From UBA3941 sp002385665 (GTDB taxonomy: Bacteria > Bacillota > Clostridia > Caldicoprobacterales > UBA3941), in the NCBI GenBank assembly GCA_050949255.1, contig JBMNFJ010000017.1, forward strand, positions 372,001-436,000: DNA of 64,000 nucleotides, in the 5' to 3' direction. Under the pieces are notes generated by a model, which did not search any database, was not told the DNA's origin, and saw only the letters and a program-made list of their open reading frames with translations. The translations under genes were made by a program, and so were the position numbers. Below are positions 1-8,742 of this stretch, piece by piece. The first letter of the stretch is position 1. The number at the start of each line of letters is the position of its first letter.

Positions 1-498
1 AGTATTTAACAATTGTGTTAATCCTTCCAGGGCAAAAAACTCGCATTGTATAGGTATAATTACACCATCTGCTGCAGTGAGAGCATTAATGGTCAATAAA
101 CCCAGAGAAGGAGGACAATCGATAAAGATATAATCGTATTCATCCTTTATTACTTCGATAGCATTCTTTAAAATATACTCCCTGGAATCCATCATTACCA
201 GCTCGACTTCTGCCCCTGCCAGTTGTAAGTTAGATGTAACAATGTCCAAGTTATTTACCTGGGTCTTGACAATCGAATCTCTAATATCTGATCCATTTAT
301 CAACACATCATAGACAGATGGAAAATCGTTTCCGCTTTTTGCTATACCCAAGCCGCTTGTGGTGTTTCCTTGAGGGTCAATATCAATTGTTAATACCCTC
401 TTTCCTAGAATAGCCAGATTCGCCGCCAAATTAATGTTGGTAGTAGTTTTACCCACACCACCTTTTTGGTTGGCTATGGCATAAACTTTAGACATCAT
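1..498 (-). CDS. soj: Soj/ParA chromosome-partitioning ATPase (3' part outside window)
   Basis: ParA/MinD-type Walker ATPase that works with Spo0J/ParB in origin segregation and modulates DnaA activity. The N-terminus has the deviant Walker A motif KGGVGKTT at about residues 10-17 after MMSKVYAIANQ, followed by DIDPQGN (Walker A') and FIDCPPSLG (Walker B). Two adjacent ATGs are possible (498 or 495). AAGGAG lies 5 nt before the first and 8 nt before the second, so either is acceptable. Only about 165 residues of an expected 250-270 are in the window because the gene runs off the left edge. It is separated from noc by about 370 bp, as in Bacillus, so spo0J is expected just beyond the edge. Family assignment is secure. 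Confidence 0.95.
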   Translation of the reverse strand, partial: MMSKVYAIANQKGGVGKTTTNINLAANLAILGKRVLTIDIDPQGNTTSGLGIAKSGNDFPSVYDVLINGSDIRDSIVKTQVNNLDIVTSNLQLAGAEVELVMMDSREYILKNAIEVIKDEYDYIFIDCPPSLGLLTINALTAADGVIIPIQCEFFALEGLTQLLNT

Positions 499-865
499 AA
501 CAACTCCTTATCTGCTCTTTAATACATTATAGTTTATATTCATTATACTTTAAAGTTCTTTTTATAATAAAAAGGTGAAATGTCTATTTTTATCGCATTA
601 TACATTAATTTTTTTTGATTTACATAAAGAAATGAAAAAATAAAAGGTAGATAAAAGCTTTACCCGAAATGAATTTTTCCTCAACAATTCCAGTAGCCAG
701 TTCTTACCTTATAATTTCTGTTAAGCTATATAAGATATCACTTATCAGACTGTCATATGTTTTTTAGAATTGCTAAAAAAAACTGTGTATTTAACCCCAG
801 CATGAAAGGATCAGTTAAAAATGTACTAATAATTAAATTCTTTTTTATTAAATATTATATAACAA
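499..865. other. noc-soj intergenic region
   Basis: AT-rich 367-bp spacer holding the soj ribosome site and the promoter candidate. I see no ORF with a ribosome site, no parS palindrome and no convincing terminator for noc. Confidence 0.5.
526..554 (-). promoter_or_regulatory. candidate sigma-A promoter of soj
   Basis: Read on the minus strand, TTTAAA (549-554) and TATAAT (526-531) are separated by 17 nt, and the -10 lies 28 nt before the soj ATG. Two other TATAAT hexamers occur just upstream (542-547 and 597-602) without a good -35. Sequence-only call; the -35 matches four of six consensus bases. Confidence 0.4.
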
Positions 866-1714
866 TTAATTAAAGACTTTTGCTTTAGGAATAGTCACTA
901 TTATTTCTATACTTTCCTCGGTAACAACCTCCTTTATTTGGGGTGTTATGCCATAATCCTTCATCATACCTACGGCGTGCTTGATGGTATTTATGTATAT
1001 TCTAAAATCCATATGTCCATTAATCTTAGTCTTTCGTAAAGGTTCCTTACCGCTTCTTTGAATCCTTTGCAAGATCTTTTCTATATAGGCTTCAGTATCT
1101 TTAACATTTAAGTTTCGATCAATTATTCTTTTCAGAGCTTTTTTACGTAGATCATCATCGGGCAATCTTAGAAGTGCTCTGGCATGCCGTTCTGTCAAAC
1201 GGTTAACTACCAACATTTCCTTTATCTCTTCGGATAACCGTAAAAGACGAATCTTATTCGCTATTGTTGATTGGCTCTTTCCAACCTTCTTAGCTAATTC
1301 CTCTTGGGTAAGACCATGGTCATGAATTAGCGCGGCATATCCTTTAGCTTCCTCTAAATAATGGAGATCCTCTCTCTGAAGGTTTTCTACCATTGCCATA
1401 ATTGCCAGATCCATCTCATCACCAGAAATAACCATTGCGGGTATATCCTCTAGACCAGCCATTTTTGCGGCTCTAAGCCTTCTTTCTCCGGCTACCAATT
1501 CATATCCGCCTAAAGTGTTCTTCCTTACAGTTATCGGATGAATTAAACCATTTTCCTTAATGGAATTGGATAGCTCCTCCAAGCTCTGATGTGAAAAGCT
1601 TTTTCTTGGCTGATAGGGGTTCGGTTTAATATCCAACACTGGAATCCTTTCGAAAACCTGCTTATTATCTCGCCTTAGGCTAATACTGTTTTGAATGCCT
1701 TTAAAAGAAATCAT
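866..1714 (-). CDS. noc: Noc, nucleoid occlusion protein (ParB/Spo0J family)
   Basis: ParB-family CTP-dependent DNA clamp that spreads from Noc-binding sites and blocks septum assembly over the nucleoid. Visible order: a short N-terminal segment (MISFKGIQNSISLRR) that could form the membrane-targeting amphipathic helix; the ParB N-domain with GERRLRAA (about residues 76-83) and ENLQRE; a helix-turn-helix (about 135-160) with the SQSTIANK recognition helix; the RHARALLRL segment; and a C-terminal dimerization domain. SQSTIANK, NLNVKDTE and the C-terminus resemble Bacillus Noc more than Spo0J, and the position next to rsmG is the noc position. GGAGGTGG lies 6 nt before the ATG. Spo0J is the alternative, considered less likely. 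Confidence 0.87.
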   Translation of the reverse strand: MISFKGIQNSISLRRDNKQVFERIPVLDIKPNPYQPRKSFSHQSLEELSNSIKENGLIHPITVRKNTLGGYELVAGERRLRAAKMAGLEDIPAMVISGDEMDLAIMAMVENLQREDLHYLEEAKGYAALIHDHGLTQEELAKKVGKSQSTIANKIRLLRLSEEIKEMLVVNRLTERHARALLRLPDDDLRKKALKRIIDRNLNVKDTEAYIEKILQRIQRSGKEPLRKTKINGHMDFRIYINTIKHAVGMMKDYGITPQIKEVVTEESIEIIVTIPKAKVFN

Positions 1715-1870
1715 ATCGCCACCTCCAAATCCTAAATATACTATTCTCCATATTTTCTTATATTCCTTCTTTTTGGGGTATTATTCTGATTTATATATAG
1801 TATATATAGGATTTGCAGGCTTTTTCTCCGTTTTACGACCCATTCTACTATTTTACCACAAAGAGAGTCA

Positions 1871-2593
1871 TTATAATGGCGATTTTTTTATTTTTCCTGG
1901 CGAACGGGGATATTTTTTTGGGCTTAATGTTATTTTTTTGACTAAAATAAGTTTGCGGGTCTTGTCTGAGTAGGGTACGTAGGCATCCTTAATGCTGCAG
2001 GCATCCTTACCGCCTAAAATATCCATAGCCTTCCTGGCTTTTTCCATTTCATCCTGGGCCGCAGGTCCCTTATAGGATATAAATAAGCCACCTTTTTTTA
2101 TAAAGGGCATACAGTATTCGGCTAAAATATTTAAGGGGGCAACGGCCCTGGAGAGAGCAAAATCGAAATGCTCCCTATATTCTTCCTTTCTGGCTAAATC
2201 CTCTGCCCTTGAATGTATGATTTCGATATCTTCCAGCTGTAATTCATCCCTTAAGGCTGACAAAAATTCGGTCCTTTTCCTTAAAGAATCAAGGAGAACT
2301 ATTTGAATATCCGGTTTCATTATCTTGATTGGTACCCCGGGAAAACCTGCTCCGGTCCCAACATCAATTATAGAAATAGTACCCTCAAATTTTACTTCCT
2401 TGAGTATACTAAGGGAATCCAAAAAATGATCTACTATTATTTCTTCGGGTTCCACTATGGCCGTCAAATTCATAACTTTGTTCCACTGAATTAACAGGGC
2501 AATATATCTGTCAAACTTTTGAAGTTGTTCCCGGGTTATCTCAATACCCAACTCTTCTATACCCATTTCCAATTTACTAAGATCGTGTTCCAT
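1871..2593 (-). CDS. rsmG: RsmG (GidB), 16S rRNA m7G527 methyltransferase
   Basis: SAM-dependent enzyme that makes N7-methylguanosine at 16S position 527 (E. coli numbering). At 240 residues it has the usual length. The SAM-binding signature IIDVGTGAGFPGVPIKI lies at about residues 75-91, followed by LLDSLRKRTEFL and ALSRAVAPL. It starts 5 bp after the mnmG stop, and its ribosome site lies inside the end of mnmG, so the two are cotranscribed. Ribosome placement is slightly unusual: AAAGGGG touches the ATG, while a GGGAGA lies about 10 nt upstream inside mnmG. Confidence 0.97.
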   Translation of the reverse strand: MEHDLSKLEMGIEELGIEITREQLQKFDRYIALLIQWNKVMNLTAIVEPEEIIVDHFLDSLSILKEVKFEGTISIIDVGTGAGFPGVPIKIMKPDIQIVLLDSLRKRTEFLSALRDELQLEDIEIIHSRAEDLARKEEYREHFDFALSRAVAPLNILAEYCMPFIKKGGLFISYKGPAAQDEMEKARKAMDILGGKDACSIKDAYVPYSDKTRKLILVKKITLSPKKYPRSPGKIKKSPL

Positions 2594-2598
2594 CCCCT

Positions 2599-4476
2599 TT
2601 AATTCTCCCTCTTCCTTTTTTCCAAATAGACCATCAAAACTGAAATATCCGCAGGGGATACCCCGGAAATCCTGCTGGCCTGCCCTAAGGATTCAGGCCT
2701 AATTAAATTTAGCTTTTGTCTGGCTTCCAACCTAATTCCCGATATGTTTGTATAATCGATATCCCTGGGTAACTTTTTAGATTCCATCTTTTTAAACTGT
2801 TGAGCCTGTCTTAGCTGCTTATCTATATAACCCTCATATTTTATAGAGACTTCAACCTGCTCTATATCCTGTCTTAAAAGCCCTTCCTGCTTACCGCCCA
2901 AATACTCTATATCCTTATATACAATCTCCGGCCTTTTTAGCAGCTCGTACAGACTTATCCCACTCTTTATAGCTGATGAACCCTTTCTTTCAAGGTAGTT
3001 CAATACTTCCTGTGTAGGGGATAGAATTAGGTTTTTAAGCCTGTTGATTTCCTTCTCCACCCTTTCACATTTCCTCATAAACCAATCATAACGTTTATCA
3101 TCTACCAAGCCTACATCATAACCAATCCTGGTCAGTCTCATATCGGCATTATCCTGTCTGAGCAATAGCCGATACTCGGCCCTCGAGGTCATCATCCTGT
3201 AAGGCTCATTGGTTCCCTTGGTAACCAGGTCATCTATCAATACACCAATATAGCCCTGGGATCTATCCAATATGACAGGATCTCTGTTTCTAATATACTG
3301 AACTGCGTTTATACCTGCGATAATACCTTGTCCGGCCGCCTCCTCATAGCCAGAACTTCCATTAATCTGACCGGCAAAGAATAGTCCTTCAATTGATTTG
3401 CTCTCCAGTGATAGCTTTAATTCCTTTGAATCTATGCAATCATATTCGATTGCATAGGCCGGTCGCATTATCTTCACATTTTCCAACCCTGGGACACTTC
3501 TATACATTTCCCTCTGTACATCAATGGGCATGCTGGTAGATAAGCCTTGGGGATACATCTCATTAGTGTATCTTCCTTCCGGTTCAATAAATATCTGATG
3601 GCTCTTCTTATCCGGGAACCTAACTATCTTATCTTCCACAGAGGGACAATATCTGGCCCCGACGCCCTCTATCTCACCCGAATACATGGGGGCCCTATGA
3701 AGATTGGCCCTTATAATATCATGGGTTTTCTCGGTAGTGTAGGTGAGCCAGCAGGGTATCTGCTCCCTCGTCAAGGTGTCATGCAAAAATGAAAAGGGAA
3801 TTATCTCCTCATCTCCGGGTTGTACATACATTTTGTCGTAATCAATTGTATTTCCATCAATTCTTGCCGGAGTACCTGTCTTAAATCTTTGCATTGTAAA
3901 TCCCAGATCCCTAAGATTGTCCGACAGTGAATTAGCAGGATAAAAACCGTTGGGTCCGCTATTAACACTATATTCGCCTATTATTATCCTACTCTTTAGA
4001 TATACTCCAGTGGCTACTACCACTGCCCTACAGGTAAAATAATCCCCTAAGGCTGTTACAACCCCGGCTACCTTACCGTTTTTCTCCCTTATCTCCACTA
4101 TTTCTCCTTGAAAGATACTCAAACCTGGTTGTTCTTCTAAAGTCCTTTTCATTACCCTATGATAATCATGTTTATCAGCCTGAGCCCTAAGAGAATGAAC
4201 AGCCGGTCCCTTCCCTGTATTCAACATCCTTATTTGAATGAAAGTCTCGTCTATGTTAAGCCCCATCTGTCCGCCCAGGGCATCTACTTCACGAACTAAA
4301 TGTCCCTTAGATGTCCCCCCAATGGAAGGGTTGCATGCCAGCATAGCAATATTATCCAAGTTGGTGGCAAACATGGCTGTGCTGAATCCCATTCTCGATG
4401 ACGCCAGAGCAGCCTCACATCCAGCATGGCCTCCCCCTATCACTATTACATCATACTCTCCAGCAAAGAGTTCCAT
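2599..4476 (-). CDS. mnmG: MnmG (GidA), FAD-dependent tRNA U34 modification enzyme
   Basis: With MnmE it installs the (carboxymethyl)aminomethyl group on wobble U34 of several tRNAs. The N-terminus carries the FAD-binding VIGGGHAGCEAALAS. Further on are LACNPSIGGTSKGHL, GTGKGPAVHSLRAQAD and the catalytic-region motif GTPARID. I place the start at the ATG at 4476 (MELFAGEYD), which has AGGAGG 4 nt upstream, rather than at an in-frame TTG at 4500 that overlaps the end of mnmE. That gives 625 residues, the usual size. It follows mnmE by 8 bp, so MnmE, MnmG and RsmG form one translational block. Confidence 0.97.
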   Translation of the reverse strand: MELFAGEYDVIVIGGGHAGCEAALASSRMGFSTAMFATNLDNIAMLACNPSIGGTSKGHLVREVDALGGQMGLNIDETFIQIRMLNTGKGPAVHSLRAQADKHDYHRVMKRTLEEQPGLSIFQGEIVEIREKNGKVAGVVTALGDYFTCRAVVVATGVYLKSRIIIGEYSVNSGPNGFYPANSLSDNLRDLGFTMQRFKTGTPARIDGNTIDYDKMYVQPGDEEIIPFSFLHDTLTREQIPCWLTYTTEKTHDIIRANLHRAPMYSGEIEGVGARYCPSVEDKIVRFPDKKSHQIFIEPEGRYTNEMYPQGLSTSMPIDVQREMYRSVPGLENVKIMRPAYAIEYDCIDSKELKLSLESKSIEGLFFAGQINGSSGYEEAAGQGIIAGINAVQYIRNRDPVILDRSQGYIGVLIDDLVTKGTNEPYRMMTSRAEYRLLLRQDNADMRLTRIGYDVGLVDDKRYDWFMRKCERVEKEINRLKNLILSPTQEVLNYLERKGSSAIKSGISLYELLKRPEIVYKDIEYLGGKQEGLLRQDIEQVEVSIKYEGYIDKQLRQAQQFKKMESKKLPRDIDYTNISGIRLEARQKLNLIRPESLGQASRISGVSPADISVLMVYLEKRKREN

Positions 4477-4484
4477 TTTTCCTC

Positions 4485-5867
4485 CTACTTTCCTAAACAA
4501 AACTCAGAAAATATCTTATCGACCAGATCATCCGTAACAGTTTCACCGGTAATACTGCCCAAAGAGTCTAAAGCTCCACGCAAATCAATGGAAACTATGT
4601 CCAAGGGTATTTGTGCATCCAGACCTTCAATAACGTCCTCCAGTTGGCTTTGGGACCTAATCAAGGCTTCCTGATGCCTTATATTGGTTACTGTAACGTC
4701 ATGATCTGATTCTATTTCTCCTTTAAAAAACATTCTATATATCATATCCTCAACTTTGTCAATACCGGTCCCCAAGGTTAAGGAGGTACTGACAACAGGA
4801 ATGTCCTCGCCTAAGTCTTTTACTATATCTTCCCTGGTCAAAACAGGTGTCCTGTCTATCTTGTTCAATAAAATCAAAGCCTTTTTATCCCTGATATGTT
4901 CCAATATTTCCTTGTCTTCACACCCTAAGGGTTCTGAAGAATCTATAACCATTATAATTAGATCAGCTTCATCCATGTTTTGTCTGGATCTTTGGATACC
5001 TATCCTTTCAATTTGATCCGGTGTTTCTCTAATTCCTGCGGTATCAACTATTCTTACCGCTATTCCTTTTATATTGATAAAGTCTTCAATGATATCCCTG
5101 GTAGTTCCCGGTATATCCGTGACTATTGCCCGATTTTCCCTAAGCAAGGCATTCAATAGAGAAGATTTGCCAACATTCGTTTTACCGACAATAACCACCT
5201 TGATACCCTGCCTTATAATCTTACCTTCCTCAGCCGTCTTTAACAATTTCTCTATTTCTCCGATAATCTCCTCTATCTCCTCCCTCATGGAGAATATCAT
5301 CGGTTCGTCTATATCCTCTTCAGGATAGTCGATTGTTACCTCTATATGAGCCATCAAGGCCAGAAGTCTTTCTCTTATAGACCTTATTTTCTCAGAAAGG
5401 CTCCCAACTATTTGGTTAGCAGAGACCCTGGCTGACCTCTCTGTTTTTGCTGAAATAAGATCCATAACCGCCTCTGCTTGTGCCAGATCTATCCTGCCAT
5501 TTAAAAATGCCCTCTTGGTAAATTCACCCGGTTGGGCCAGCCTGGCTCCTTTTTTGATAACCTCCTGAAGTATATTTTTAACCGATATGATACCCCCGTG
5601 ACAGTGTACTTCCACCACATCCTCTGCAGTATATGATCTTGGGGCCTTCATGTATGTTAAAAGTACCTCATCGATTATTCTATTATCACTATCCTTTACC
5701 TTCCCGTAATGGAGATACCTGTCCTTAAAGGGATATGTCCTGCTGCCCGGAAAAACAAATATTTCCCTTGCAATATCCAAGGCTTTAGGACCGCTGATTC
5801 TTACTATACCTATACCGCCCTGTCCCGGCGGAGTAGCAATAGCAGCTATGGTTTCTTCAAAAAGCAT
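4485..5867 (-). CDS. mnmE: MnmE (TrmE), tRNA modification GTPase
   Basis: Partner of MnmG in wobble-uridine modification; a potassium-dependent GTPase. The N-terminal folate-binding/dimerization domain (residues 1-120) has IATPPGQGGIGIVRISG. The inserted G domain (about 215-375) has GKTNVGKSSLLNALL (G1), DIPGTTRD (G2), DTAG (G3) and NKID (G4). The protein ends in the conserved FCLGK with the essential C-terminal cysteine. At 460 residues it is full length. A hairpin with a downstream T-run separates it from jag, so it probably has its own promoter in the 166-bp gap, although readthrough is possible. Confidence 0.98.
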   Translation of the reverse strand: MLFEETIAAIATPPGQGGIGIVRISGPKALDIAREIFVFPGSRTYPFKDRYLHYGKVKDSDNRIIDEVLLTYMKAPRSYTAEDVVEVHCHGGIISVKNILQEVIKKGARLAQPGEFTKRAFLNGRIDLAQAEAVMDLISAKTERSARVSANQIVGSLSEKIRSIRERLLALMAHIEVTIDYPEEDIDEPMIFSMREEIEEIIGEIEKLLKTAEEGKIIRQGIKVVIVGKTNVGKSSLLNALLRENRAIVTDIPGTTRDIIEDFINIKGIAVRIVDTAGIRETPDQIERIGIQRSRQNMDEADLIIMVIDSSEPLGCEDKEILEHIRDKKALILLNKIDRTPVLTREDIVKDLGEDIPVVSTSLTLGTGIDKVEDMIYRMFFKGEIESDHDVTVTNIRHQEALIRSQSQLEDVIEGLDAQIPLDIVSIDLRGALDSLGSITGETVTDDLVDKIFSEFCLGK

Positions 5868-5893
5868 ATCTATCCTTCCCCTTTTTCAGGAAA

Positions 5894-5927
5894 TAAAAAA
5901 AGTTTAACCCAGTATATTTATACTGGG
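5894..5927 (-). terminator. hairpin terminator between jag and mnmE
   Basis: A 9-bp perfect inverted repeat CCCAGTATA (5908-5916) / TATACTGGG (5919-5927). On the minus strand it is followed, after about six bases, by a seven-T run. The gap between T-run and stem is longer than ideal, so termination may be partial. It would end transcripts coming from yidC-jag. Confidence 0.55.
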
Positions 5928-6033
5928 CTATTTTCTCTCAGATTAAACAATTAACAGTTACCAATGAAGCTACATGTATTTTTATATCGACATCATATCA
6001 TTTGAATAACGTGATCTCCGATACCTTCTTTGT

Positions 6034-6651
6034 CTATTTACAGGTTATTACAACCCTTCTATAGGGCTCATCACCTTCGCTGTATGTCCTTACATAGTTA
6101 TCATTTTGAAGGGCTGCATGAATAATCCTTCTCTCAAAGGGATTCATTGGCTCCAAGGTGACTTTTCGACGGGTTTTGGAAACCTTATAACCCAACCTTT
6201 TTGCTAAACGCCTTAGGGTTTCCTCCCTCTTTTGCCTGTAATTCTCCGTATCTAAAACTACCCTCTTATATTCTTGCCCATCCTTGTTTATTACCAGACT
6301 GGTCAGATATTGAAGGGCATCTAAAGTTTCGCCCCTATGGCCTATCAATAAGCCCATGTTTTGTCCCTTAAGCTCTATATTTATAACTTCATTTGTTTCA
6401 CTTACTTCAGCAATCGCCTCAACACCCATATGGGTTAATAGACCTGTGATAAATTCTTTTGCCTTATCTCCCATGGTCTGCTTTATACTTGCACGAATCC
6501 TGGCGTCCTTTCCCCCTATGAACCCAAATAAACCTCTTACCGGTTCTTCCAATATCTCGATATCCAAGTTATCCCTCTGTACCCCTAATTGTGCAACTGC
6601 CATCAAAATGGCTTCATCAATGGTCTTTCCACTACTCTCAACGCTTTTCAT
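6034..6651 (-). CDS. jag: Jag/KhpB, SpoIIIJ-associated RNA-binding protein
   Basis: RNA-binding protein encoded next to YidC/SpoIIIJ in most Firmicutes; linked in relatives to cell-elongation control and sporulation. Visible order: Jag_N domain (residues 1-50, with GLFGFIGGKDARI), a KH domain (about 70-145, with the GHRGETLDALQYL loop) and a C-terminal R3H domain (about 150-205, with MNPFERRIIHAAL). It begins 2 bp after the yidC stop and shares its transcript. Length (205) is typical. Confidence 0.96.
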   Translation of the reverse strand: MKSVESSGKTIDEAILMAVAQLGVQRDNLDIEILEEPVRGLFGFIGGKDARIRASIKQTMGDKAKEFITGLLTHMGVEAIAEVSETNEVINIELKGQNMGLLIGHRGETLDALQYLTSLVINKDGQEYKRVVLDTENYRQKREETLRRLAKRLGYKVSKTRRKVTLEPMNPFERRIIHAALQNDNYVRTYSEGDEPYRRVVITCK

Positions 6652-6653
6652 TT

Positions 6654-7637
6654 CTATGCACCTTCCTTGCCTGTTTTTACTTCAGGATTCATCCGGTTAT
6701 AGATTAGTTGTTGTACGATCTGGAATATATTGCTGGTTACCCAATATATACTGAAAGCTGAAGTGTACATCGAAGTAAACCAAATCGACATAATAGGCAT
6801 AATTGCTCCCATTCCTCTTGTCTGCTGATTATTGTCACCGGCAGGGTTGGCCAATTTCATCTGAAGATAGGATGTGAGTCCGGCCAATCCCGACAGGATA
6901 AATAAGCCGTTCCATGCTCCGGACCATCCGCCTTCCATAAAGGGTATTGTTCTACCTATTATATCCCTTAGTGGAGAATCCGCTATCCATACATTCTTAA
7001 TCCATAGAAACCTAATACTTGATTCGGAGGTTTTAAGAAAATCAAGAGCCTGAGCTGTACTTATGTTTTTGATAGTATCTATAATAGTTGTCATATTGGC
7101 ATTTCCAACAACTTCACTCAATTGGGTAATAAGGCGTTCATTTTCTGGATTGCTAAATAGACTGGTAAATATATCGCCAACACTTTGCTTTATAGCTGAA
7201 GAGCTTTCTATACTCTTTACAAAGTTGTCAAGAATGGGACCGATAGAGCCGTCTGTATATTTTATAAGATCAACATAGAACACCTCAAGTTGTGCACTGG
7301 AGATTGCTCTAAGTGCTGCAAACATGGCAAACATAAGGGGTAATTGCAATAACATGGGGAGACATCCTCCCATGGGATTGACTCCATGCTTCTGATATAG
7401 CTCCATAGTTTTTTTATTCTTTTTGTCAGGATCATTTTTATATTTTTCGTTTATCTTTTGAAGTTCTGGGTTCAATTCAGCGACCTTTTTAGTTGAGGCC
7501 TTGGCTTTCAGGTCAAGAGGCAATAATGCAAAGCGGGTTAATATAGTAAAAAGAACCACTGATACGCCATAATTACCAACGACGCTGTTAATTCCTGTTA
7601 TTATCGTTTGAAGAAAACCAACCAGAGATTGCCACAT
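6654..7637 (-). CDS. yidC: YidC/SpoIIIJ membrane protein insertase
   Basis: Oxa1-family insertase that inserts membrane proteins with or without SecYEG and, in sporulating relatives, is needed for forespore gene activation. Hydrophobic segments lie at about residues 20-40, 95-115, 235-255 and 280-305. TRFALLPLDLKAKAS holds the conserved arginine of the hydrophilic groove, and NPMGGCLPMLLQLPLMFAMF is a family hallmark. There is no lipobox cysteine, unlike Bacillus SpoIIIJ/YqjG. The 327-residue protein has a longer loop (about 125-215) between the second and third membrane segments. It sits in the usual rpmH-rnpA-yidD-yidC-jag order. Confidence 0.96.
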   Translation of the reverse strand: MWQSLVGFLQTIITGINSVVGNYGVSVVLFTILTRFALLPLDLKAKASTKKVAELNPELQKINEKYKNDPDKKNKKTMELYQKHGVNPMGGCLPMLLQLPLMFAMFAALRAISSAQLEVFYVDLIKYTDGSIGPILDNFVKSIESSSAIKQSVGDIFTSLFSNPENERLITQLSEVVGNANMTTIIDTIKNISTAQALDFLKTSESSIRFLWIKNVWIADSPLRDIIGRTIPFMEGGWSGAWNGLFILSGLAGLTSYLQMKLANPAGDNNQQTRGMGAIMPIMSIWFTSMYTSAFSIYWVTSNIFQIVQQLIYNRMNPEVKTGKEGA

Positions 7638-7791
7638 ATTATAACACCTGCCTCTTCACCTGTTTTATCGATTTGTTATCTGTTAATTCCATTCCTATTT
7701 TTACCTCCGGAATATATTTGCCCAATTAAGACCATATCTTTTATTAGGATTTGTACTCGGAAAAAACATCTTACCCGTTTAATTAAGATAA

Positions 7792-8001
7792 CTACACCAA
7801 CGGATCATAACCACCTGGATGAAACGGATGGCACTTGGATATTCTCCTTATCGCCTTCCATAAGCCCCGCATGACCCCGTATTTTTCCAATGCTAATATA
7901 GTGTAATGAGAACAGGTGGGATAAAATCTACAACTGTTTGGGAACAATGGCGATATAAACCTTTGATATAATTTAATTAGATCTATTATAAACTTTCTCA
8001 T
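7792..8001 (-). CDS. yidD: YidD membrane protein insertion efficiency factor
   Basis: A 69-residue protein with an amphipathic N-terminal helix (IIDLIKLYQRFISPLF) and the family cysteine cluster CRFYPTCSHY, then a C-terminal HPFHPGGYDP. YidD helps YidC-dependent membrane insertion. Its ATG overlaps the rnpA stop by 4 nt (ATGA), so the two are translationally coupled. It is separated from yidC by 154 bp without a clear terminator. Confidence 0.96.
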   Translation of the reverse strand: MRKFIIDLIKLYQRFISPLFPNSCRFYPTCSHYTILALEKYGVMRGLWKAIRRISKCHPFHPGGYDPLV

Positions 8002-8351
8002 TTATTTTTTCCGCTATCAATAAACAATACTGCTCTTTTCAGTAAATTTACCATTTGGTTTTCCAGCCTTTTAAAACTTGCTCCCTTCGCCCCAACCCTT
8101 ACCACAAAAATAAGATCATAGCCCGATTTTATTTCGCTAATTCTATGCCTATATATTTCTCTCAGCCTTCTTTTGATCTTATTTCTCTCTACGGCATTTC
8201 CATACTTCTTACTTACGGAAAATCCCACCCTGGAAACATCCAATCCATTTTTTCTGTATATCAAAACCAAACAAGAATTTGCAAGGGATTTTCCTCTCTT
8301 ATAGGTGTAACTAAATTCTGCCCTTTTTCTCAGCCGATACTTCTTGTTCAC
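7998..8351 (-). CDS. rnpA: RnpA, ribonuclease P protein component
   Basis: Basic 117-residue protein that binds RNase P RNA and pre-tRNA leaders. The start is a GTG at 8351 with AGAGGA 6 nt upstream. The diagnostic RNR-type motif is NAVERNKIKRRLREIYR (about residues 50-66), and RVGFSVSKKYG precedes it. A terminator-like hairpin lies between rpmH and rnpA, so rnpA-yidD probably also has its own promoter in the 240-bp gap. The RNase P RNA gene is not in the window. Confidence 0.96.
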   Translation of the reverse strand: MNKKYRLRKRAEFSYTYKRGKSLANSCLVLIYRKNGLDVSRVGFSVSKKYGNAVERNKIKRRLREIYRHRISEIKSGYDLIFVVRVGAKGASFKRLENQMVNLLKRAVLFIDSGKNK

Positions 8352-8568
8352 ATATTATCCTCTCGCTATGAATTATTTCCTGGTACTTGTTACAAGATAA
8401 TTCGCTAAACCGGTAAATCCATATAGGTATGAGGATCACGAATAAATAATCTTGCTCCAGTCTGCCAACATATCTTAAGGTAAGATATAAGGATAGGTTA
8501 CACTAATGACCGTAGAAAACACTACGCTGGGCCCCGCATAGACCAATACAGGATTTACAATAAGGTAG

Positions 8569-8593
8569 AAAAAGCCACCTAGGAAGTGGCCTT
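8569..8593 (-). terminator. intrinsic terminator after rpmH
   Basis: On the minus strand the rpmH stop runs directly into a hairpin with core stem GGCCAC/GTGGCT, a TTCCTAG loop and then TTTTT. The core pairs are 8574-8578 with 8586-8590. It should at least attenuate transcription from rpmH into rnpA. Confidence 0.7.
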
Positions 8594-8726
8594 ATGCTGA
8601 TAATCTCTTTCTACCTTTCAGTCTCCTTCTTCTTAGCACCGCTCTACCATTTTTAGTGCTCATCCTCTTCCTGAAACCGTGTACCTTTTTTCTCTGTCTA
8701 TTATTAGGTTGAAATGTTCTCTTCAT
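8592..8726 (-). CDS. rpmH: ribosomal protein L34
   Basis: A 44-residue, very basic protein that begins MKRTFQPNNRQRKK and ends KGRKRLSA, the standard L34 pattern and length. The start ATG (8726) has AAAGGAGGG upstream. It is the first gene left of the origin and a standard oriC landmark. Confidence 0.98.
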   Translation of the reverse strand: MKRTFQPNNRQRKKVHGFRKRMSTKNGRAVLRRRRLKGRKRLSA

Positions 8727-8742
8727 TTTGGTATCCCTCCTT

